DNA of 64,000 nucleotides from Streptomyces sp. NBC_00193 (GTDB lineage Bacteria; Actinomycetota; Actinomycetes; Streptomycetales; Streptomycetaceae): assembly GCF_026342735.1 (NCBI RefSeq), contig NZ_JAPEMM010000001.1:5332001-5396000 (forward strand), written 5' to 3'. Of the stretch, positions 59,112 through 64,000 are shown piece after piece. Each line of letters opens with the position of its first letter. Position 1 is the stretch's first letter. The notes beneath the pieces are model-generated. The model ran no database searches and was not told the DNA's origin. It was given only the letters and a program-made list of their open reading frames with translations. The translations under genes and the position numbers were made by a program.

Positions 59112-59239
59112 GGTTGGTCTACCCGTTCGTTCTGCCCGTCTCACGCGCGGACGAGCCTATCGGCCGATTCCTCCCCGTGGTCATGGGACAGGTAAATGCC
59201 GCCCATCGCAAGCGGGTTGGATGGGCGGCTCGGGTGACG

Positions 59240-61453
59240 CTATGTCAGTTGGCTTCCCTTCTCGGTCTGTTCGCGCAGCTTGTCCGCTATCTGTGGTGGC
59301 ATCGGCTCGTGGCGCGCGTACGTACGGCTGAACAGGCCCGTGCCGTGCGACACGGAGCGCAGCTCCACGGCGTACCGGCCGATCTCGATCTCGGGGATCT
59401 CGGCGAGGACCCGGGTGCGGCCGGTGCCCGCCGCATCGGTGCCCACGACGCGGCCCCGGCGGCCGGCGAGGTCGCTCATGACGGGGCCGACGTACTCGTC
59501 GGGAACGAGTACGGCCAGCTCGGCGACCGGTTCGAGGAGCTGGACGGAGGCCCCGGCGGCGGCTTCGCGCAGGGCGAGGGCGCCCGCGGTCTGGAAGGCG
59601 GCGTCGGAGGAGTCCACCGAGTGGGCCTTGCCGTCGAGCAGGGTGATGCGTACGTCGACCAGCGGGTACCCGGCTGCGAGCCCCCGGGCCGCCTGCGCCC
59701 GGACGCCCTTCTCCACGGACGGGATGAACTGGCGCGGAACCGCTCCGCCGACGACCTTGTCGACGAACTCGATGCCGCTGCCCGGCGGCAGGGGCTCGAC
59801 CTCGATCTCGCAGATGGCGAACTGACCGTGCCCGCCGGACTGCTTCACGTGCCGTCCGCGGCCGCCGGCCTTGGCGCCGAAGGTCTCGCGGAGGCTGACC
59901 TTGTGCGCGACCGGGTCGACCTGGACCCCGTACCGGGTGCGCAGGCGTTCGAGGGCGAGGTCCTGATGGGCTTCGCCGAGGCACCACAGGACGAGCTGGC
60001 GGGTGTGCGGGTTCTGTTCGAGCCGCATGGTCGGGTCTTCGGCGACCAGCCGGGCCAGGCCCTGGGAGAGCTTGTCCTCGTCGGCCTTGCTGTGGGCCTC
60101 GATGGCGAGGGGCAGCAGCGGGTCGGGCATGGACCAGGCCTCCATGAGGAGGGGGTCGTCCTTGGCGGAGAGGGTGTCTCCGGTCTCGGCGCGGGTGAGT
60201 TTGGCCACGCAGGCCAGATCACCGGCGATGCAGTGGGTGAGGGTGCGCTGCTGTTTGCCGAAGGGGGAGGTCAGGGCGCCGATGCGTTCGTCGACGTCGT
60301 GGTCCTCGTGTCCGCGGTCGGTGAGGCCGTGCCCGCTCACGTGGACCGTCTCGTCGGGGCGCAGGGTGCCGGAGAAGACGCGGACCAGCGAGACGCGGCC
60401 GACGTAGGGGTCGGAGGAGGTCTTCACCACCTCGGCGACGAGCGGTCCGCCGGGATCGCAGGTGACCGCCGGGCGGGCGGCGCCGTCGGGGGTGGTGACG
60501 TTGACGGGCGCGCGCTCCAGTGGGGTGGGGAAGCCGCCGGTGATCAGTTCGAGGAGCTCTACGGTGCCCAGGCCCTTGCGGGCGCCGTCGGCGGCGGGGG
60601 CCGCCATCAGGACGGGGTGGAAGGTGCCGCGGGCGACGGCGCGCTCCAGGTCGTCGACCAGCGTCTTGAGGTCGATGTCCTCGCCGCCGAGGTAGCGGTC
60701 CATGAGGGTCTCGTCCTCGCTCTCGGCGATGATCCCCTCGATCAGCCGGGCGCGGGCGTCGGTGATCAGGGCGAGCTCGCCGGGGTCCGGGTCGCGTTCG
60801 ACGCGGTCGCCGGAGGTGTAGTCGTAGACGCGCTGGGAGAGCAGCCCGAGCAGTCCGGCCACCGGGGCGTGGCCGTCGGGGCCGGCGGGGCCGTGCAGGG
60901 GCAGGTAGAGCGGGCGCACGGCATCGGGATCGTCCGCCCCGAAGGCGTCGCCGCACACCGTGGTCATCTGCGTGTAGTCGGCGCGGGCGGCTTCCAGGTG
61001 GGTCACGACGATGGCGCGCGGCATGCCGACGGCGGCGCATTCGTCCCAGACCATCCGGGTGGCCCCGGAGAGCCCGTCGCCGTCCTCGGCGGCCGAGACC
61101 ACGAACAGGGCCGCGTCGGCGGCGCGCAGTCCGGCCCGGAGCTCGCCGACGAAGTCAGCGTAACCGGGGGTGTCCAGGATGTTGATCTTGACTCCGGCCC
61201 ACTCGACGGGGACCAGGGAGAGCTGGATGGAGCGCTGGCGGCGGTGCTCGATCTCGTCGTAGTCGGAGACGGTGGCGCCGTCCTCGACGCGCCCGGCCCG
61301 CTTCACGGCGCCGGCGGTCAGGGCCAGAGCTTCGACCAGGGTGGTCTTGCCGGATCCGCTGTGGCCGACCAGCACGACGTTCCGTACGGAGGCGGGGTGG
61401 TCGACCGTCGGTGCTCTTCCGGCGGCTCCGGATTGGTGTGATGCGGCTCCCAC
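59240..61453 (-). CDS. EF-G-like translational GTPase (EF-G2 type)
   Basis: A 737-residue protein with the EF-G domain order: GTPase domain (G1 GHSGSGKTT, residues 30-38), domain II (VNVTTPDGAARPAV, SLVRVFSGTLRPDETVHVSG), III, IV (GRGRHVKQSGGHGQFAICEI) and V (EPVAELAVLVPDEYVGPVMS, DLAGRRGRV). In the GTPase domain, motif G3 is DTPGYADF with Tyr98 where EF-G/EF-Tu have the catalytic His, and G4 is THLE (151-154) in place of NKxD. Such EF-G2 paralogs do not replace normal EF-G. GTG start 61453 with GGGAGG ten bases upstream. Confidence 0.87.
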   Translation of the reverse strand: MGAASHQSGAAGRAPTVDHPASVRNVVLVGHSGSGKTTLVEALALTAGAVKRAGRVEDGATVSDYDEIEHRRQRSIQLSLVPVEWAGVKINILDTPGYADFVGELRAGLRAADAALFVVSAAEDGDGLSGATRMVWDECAAVGMPRAIVVTHLEAARADYTQMTTVCGDAFGADDPDAVRPLYLPLHGPAGPDGHAPVAGLLGLLSQRVYDYTSGDRVERDPDPGELALITDARARLIEGIIAESEDETLMDRYLGGEDIDLKTLVDDLERAVARGTFHPVLMAAPAADGARKGLGTVELLELITGGFPTPLERAPVNVTTPDGAARPAVTCDPGGPLVAEVVKTSSDPYVGRVSLVRVFSGTLRPDETVHVSGHGLTDRGHEDHDVDERIGALTSPFGKQQRTLTHCIAGDLACVAKLTRAETGDTLSAKDDPLLMEAWSMPDPLLPLAIEAHSKADEDKLSQGLARLVAEDPTMRLEQNPHTRQLVLWCLGEAHQDLALERLRTRYGVQVDPVAHKVSLRETFGAKAGGRGRHVKQSGGHGQFAICEIEVEPLPPGSGIEFVDKVVGGAVPRQFIPSVEKGVRAQAARGLAAGYPLVDVRITLLDGKAHSVDSSDAAFQTAGALALREAAAGASVQLLEPVAELAVLVPDEYVGPVMSDLAGRRGRVVGTDAAGTGRTRVLAEIPEIEIGRYAVELRSVSHGTGLFSRTYARHEPMPPQIADKLREQTEKGSQLT

Positions 61454-61858
61454 GATGTTCGTGCCTCCCGACTTGGAGGGGATGGAGAGGAAAAGGCCTT
61501 CTACGAGCTTTGCACTGCCGTCACACCCCGTCCATACGTCGTACCGGAGGCGGTGGGGCGGCGGGGGCGGCGCACGGGGGCGACGCCGGGAACGTGCCGG
61601 GGGGAGGCAGGGCGGCCTGCCGCGGAAGGTGTCCGGAAACGTGCCCGGAAACAGGCCCGGAAACAGGCCCGGGAACAGGCCCGGGAACAGGCCCGGGAAC
61701 AGGTCCGACAGGGCGTGCGGAACGTGGCGAACGGCCCGAGAACCGCCCACGTCGTGTGAACCGGTGGGTGCGCGGCGCCGATGGCCCGGGGCCCTGGCTA
61801 CGATGGGCCAGCCGGTGGCCGTGGTGGCCGTGCGGCCCAGCGACCCTCCGGGAAGGCC
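61454..61858 (+). promoter_or_regulatory. 405-bp divergent region of EF-G2 and pgsA with 12-bp minisatellite
   Basis: From 61633 to 61704 six 12-bp units run in tandem: CCGG(A/G)AAC(AG/GT)G(C/T)-type, five ending ACAGGC or ACAGGT. TACGAT (61799-61804) is a -10 candidate for pgsA, with SD GGGAAGG right before its ATG. Nothing else is coding here. Confidence 0.7.
61633..61704. repeat. Six-unit 12-bp minisatellite
   Basis: Units CCGGAAACGTGC, CCGGAAACAGGC (twice), CCGGGAACAGGC (twice), CCGGGAACAGGT are contiguous. Variants are ordered (A-form first, G-form later), which suggests expansion by slippage. Confidence 0.93.
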
Positions 61859-62536
61859 ATGCTGAACAAGTACGCGCGTGCATTCTTCACGCGTGTTCTC
61901 ACGCCATTCGCCGCATTTCTGCTCCGGATGGGAGTGAGTCCCGACGCGGTCACCCTCATCGGCACGGCCGGAGTGGTGGCCGGAGCCCTGGTCTTCTTCC
62001 CCATGGGCGAGTTCTTCTGGGGCACGATCACCATCACGCTCTTCGTCTTCTCCGACCTGGTGGACGGGAACATGGCCCGCCAGGCCGGCGTCTCCAGCCG
62101 GTGGGGCGCGTTCCTCGACTCCACCCTCGACCGGGTGGCGGACGCGGCGATCTTCGGCGGGCTCGCGCTCTGGTACGCGGGTTCCGGGAACGACAACGCG
62201 CTCTGCGCGGTCGCCATCTTCTGCCTGGCCAGCGGCCAGGTGGTCTCGTACACCAAGGCCCGCGGCGAGTCGATCGGCCTGCCGGTCGCCGTCAACGGAC
62301 TCATCGAACGCGCCGAACGCCTGGTGATCACGCTGGTCGCGGCCGGTCTGTCCGGGCTGGAGACCTTCGGCGTCCCCTCGTGGATCGGCCTGCTGCTGCC
62401 GATCGCGCTGTGGGTGGTCGCGGCGGGCTCGCTCGTGACCCTGATCCAGCGCGTGGTGACCGTACGGCGCGAATCGGCAGAGGCCGACGCCGCCGCCGCT
62501 GCCGCCGGTGCTCCCTCCGAAGGCGGTACGCCCTGA
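61859..62536 (+). CDS. pgsA: Phosphatidylinositol phosphate synthase (CDP-alcohol phosphatidyltransferase)
   Basis: A 225-residue membrane enzyme of the CDP-alcohol phosphotransferase family. The eight-residue metal-binding signature DG..AR(8)G...D...D is complete in LVDGNMARQAGVSSRWGAFL and DSTLDRVAD. Several helices follow (ALWVVAAGSLVTLI). In actinobacteria the gene at this position, beside an acyltransferase and PimA, makes phosphatidylinositol phosphate from CDP-diacylglycerol and inositol phosphate; position decides the substrate here. ATG 61859; its stop shares a base with the next gene. Confidence 0.92.
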   Translation: MLNKYARAFFTRVLTPFAAFLLRMGVSPDAVTLIGTAGVVAGALVFFPMGEFFWGTITITLFVFSDLVDGNMARQAGVSSRWGAFLDSTLDRVADAAIFGGLALWYAGSGNDNALCAVAIFCLASGQVVSYTKARGESIGLPVAVNGLIERAERLVITLVAAGLSGLETFGVPSWIGLLLPIALWVVAAGSLVTLIQRVVTVRRESAEADAAAAAAGAPSEGGTP

Positions 62537-63471
62537 TGGGCAAAGCACAGGACAAGCTGGTCGACGGGCTCTACGGGCTCGGCTGGGCCGGGGTCAAGAA
62601 GCTGCCCGAGCCGGCCGCGGCCGCCCTCGGACAGCGGATCGCGGACTTCACCTGGAAGCGGCGCGGCAAGAGCGTGCTGCGCCTGGAGTCGAACCTGGCC
62701 CGGGTGGTGCCGGACGCGACGCCCGAGCGGCTGCGCGAGCTGTCGCACGCGGGCATGCGCTCCTACATGCGGTACTGGATGGAGTCCTTCCGCCTGCCGA
62801 CCATGGCCAAGGAACGATTCAGCACCGACGTGCAGATGAAGGACGACCACATCCTGCGCGAGGCCCTGGCCTCCGGGCGGGGTGTCGTGGTGGCCCTCCC
62901 GCACCTGGCCAACTGGGACCTCGCCGGCGCCTGGGCCGTCACCCACATCGGCGTCCCCTTCACCACCGTCGCCGAGCGGCTCAAGCCGGAGACCCTCTAC
63001 GACCGCTTCGTCGCCTACCGCGAGAGCCTGGGCATGGAGGTGCTCCCGCACGAGGGCGGCGCCGCCTTCGGCACGCTGGCGCGACGGCTGCGCTCCGGCG
63101 GGCTCGTCTGCCTGGTCGCGGACCGGGACCTGTCGGCCTCCGGGGTGGAAGTGGACTTCTTCGGCTCGGTGGCGCGGATGCCGGCCGGCCCGGCGCTGCT
63201 CGCCCTGCAGACCGGCGCGATCCTGCTCCCGGCCACCCTGTACTACGGGGACGCGCCGAAGATGTACGGCCGGATCCACTCCCCGGTGGAGGTGCCCGAG
63301 GAGGGCACCCGGCAGGAGAAGACGGCCGTCATGACGCAGGCGGTCGCCGACGCCTTCGCCCAGGGCATCGCCGAACACCCGCAGGACTGGCACATGCTCC
63401 AGCGGCTGTGGCTGGACGACCTGGAGACCACCGGCCACGGCGCCGGCCGGCCCGAGGAGCACTCCGCGTGA
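62536..63471 (+). CDS. Phosphatidylinositol mannoside acyltransferase (PatA-like)
   Basis: A 311-residue LpxL/HtrB-type acyltransferase. The catalytic HX4D is HLANWDLAG (residues ~115-123), and MRYWMESFRLPTM and LVADRDLSASGVEVDFFG are further conserved blocks. It should acylate the mannose of phosphatidylinositol mannoside on the inner membrane face. ATG at 62536 overlaps the pgsA stop by one base, and its stop overlaps the pimA GTG (GTGA), so pgsA, this gene and pimA form one translation-coupled operon. Confidence 0.92.
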   Translation: MGKAQDKLVDGLYGLGWAGVKKLPEPAAAALGQRIADFTWKRRGKSVLRLESNLARVVPDATPERLRELSHAGMRSYMRYWMESFRLPTMAKERFSTDVQMKDDHILREALASGRGVVVALPHLANWDLAGAWAVTHIGVPFTTVAERLKPETLYDRFVAYRESLGMEVLPHEGGAAFGTLARRLRSGGLVCLVADRDLSASGVEVDFFGSVARMPAGPALLALQTGAILLPATLYYGDAPKMYGRIHSPVEVPEEGTRQEKTAVMTQAVADAFAQGIAEHPQDWHMLQRLWLDDLETTGHGAGRPEEHSA

Positions 63472-64000
63472 AGATCGGCATCGTCTGCCCGTACTCCTGG
63501 GACGTGCCCGGCGGGGTCCAGTTCCACATCCGGGACCTGGCGGAACACCTCATCGGCCTCGGCCACGAGGTGTCGGTCCTGGCCCCGTCGGACGACGAGA
63601 CCGGCCTGCCCCCCTACGTGGTCTCGGCGGGCCGGGCGGTGCCGGTGCCGTACAACGGGTCGGTGGCCCGCCTCAACTTCGGCTTCCTGTCGGCGGCCCG
63701 CGTACGGCGCTGGCTGCACGACGGGGTCTTCGACGTGGTCCACATCCACGAGCCGACCGCCCCCTCGCTGGGCCTGCTGACCTGCTGGGCGGCGCAGGGC
63801 CCCATCGTGGCCACCTTCCACACCTCCAACCCGCGCTCCCGGGCCATGCTCGCGGCGTACCCGATCCTGCAGCCGGCGCTGGAGAAGATCAGCGCCCGGA
63901 TCGCGGTGAGCGAGTACGCGCGGCGCACCCTGGTCGAGCACCTCGGCGGGGACGCGGTGGTCATCCCCAACGGCGTGGACGTGGACTTCTTCGCCAAGGC
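63468..64000 (+). CDS. pimA: Phosphatidylinositol alpha-mannosyltransferase, 3' end beyond the window
   Basis: The GTG at 63468 overlaps the acyltransferase stop. The visible 177 residues read KIGIVCPYSWDVPGGVQFHI, then RDLAEHLIGLGHEVSVLAPS, VHIHEPTAPSLGLLTCW, ATFHTSNPRSRAM and IPNGVDVDFFAKA. That is a GT4 glycosyltransferase with the N-terminal GGVQ loop of PimA and the C-terminal VIPNGVD start. PimA moves the first mannose from GDP-mannose to phosphatidylinositol. The C-terminal GT-B domain is outside the window. Confidence 0.93.
   Translation, partial: MKIGIVCPYSWDVPGGVQFHIRDLAEHLIGLGHEVSVLAPSDDETGLPPYVVSAGRAVPVPYNGSVARLNFGFLSAARVRRWLHDGVFDVVHIHEPTAPSLGLLTCWAAQGPIVATFHTSNPRSRAMLAAYPILQPALEKISARIAVSEYARRTLVEHLGGDAVVIPNGVDVDFFAK

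Noticed and set aside
57416..61441. Forward open frame of about 1340 codons across two reverse-strand genes
   Set aside because: It spans the gap between two well-supported genes (an unknown membrane protein and EF-G2) and shows no domain.
61633..61704. CRISPR array
   Set aside because: The 12-bp units are contiguous with no unique spacers, so this is a minisatellite; no cas genes are present.

Overview
This is about 64 kb of high-GC actinobacterial chromosome, almost certainly Streptomyces. The signs are G/C-rich third codon positions, many GTG starts, ATGA/GTGA translational coupling, a gene for the sporulation protein SsgB, several probable leaderless mRNAs, and an argCJBDR...argGH arginine locus. 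Gene content looks like conserved chromosome core. I saw no transposase, integrase, phage gene, CRISPR array or large biosynthetic cluster.

Layout. 0-14.4 kb: arginine biosynthesis (argCJBD, argR, then argG and argH) under matching ARG-box operators at argC and argG. The two halves are separated by a small membrane protein and a reverse-strand group (L,D-transpeptidase, FMN-binding-split protein, giant HEAT-repeat protein). 14.4-23.6 kb: a TetR/MFS pair with a palindromic operator, a beta-helix-like membrane protein, PlsC-type acyltransferase, exported glycerophosphodiesterase, a small sigma factor, GNAT, two small membrane proteins and a HAD phosphatase. 23.6-26.7 kb: methionine importer metNIQ behind a Cys/Met-rich leader peptide. 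27.7-34.2 kb: cobalamin/siroheme genes: cobL, a BluB-CobT fusion with a very long disordered N-terminus, and a CysG-like protein. 34.3-39.6 kb: rRNA/tRNA methyltransferase, Ser/Thr kinase, a small membrane protein, a repeat-rich intergenic segment, a phosphotransferase carrying a Cys-rich insert, and a zinc-ribbon protein. 39.7-40.2 kb: a five-gene tRNA cluster (Gly, Cys, three Val-GAC). 40.4-46.6 kb: pabB-pabC, GNAT, DsbA-like protein, CGNR zinc finger, ssgB and a TIGR02611-like protein. 46.6-53.7 kb: two tRNA-Val(CAC) genes, a very large polytopic membrane protein, a DnaQ-like exonuclease, a DUF4365/unknown pair and a histidine phosphatase. 53.9-64 kb: thrS, K+ channel, HIT protein, an unknown membrane protein, an EF-G-like GTPase, then the phosphatidylinositol mannoside genes pgsA, acyltransferase and pimA (cut by the window end).

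How the genes work together. The arginine genes share one repressor (ArgR, encoded in the locus). metNIQ import is probably controlled by translation of the leader peptide. CobL, BluB-CobT and the uroporphyrinogen methyltransferase serve corrinoid/siroheme synthesis. The thrS-HIT-pgsA-acyltransferase-pimA order matches the Mycobacterium tuberculosis Rv2614c-Rv2610c order as I recall it, with three extra genes interposed.

The items most worth a second look are the metNIQ leader peptide, the BluB-CobT fusion and its long 5' leader, the EF-G-like protein with altered GTPase motifs, the Cys-rich insert in the phosphotransferase, and several minisatellite-like or hairpin repeats in intergenic DNA.
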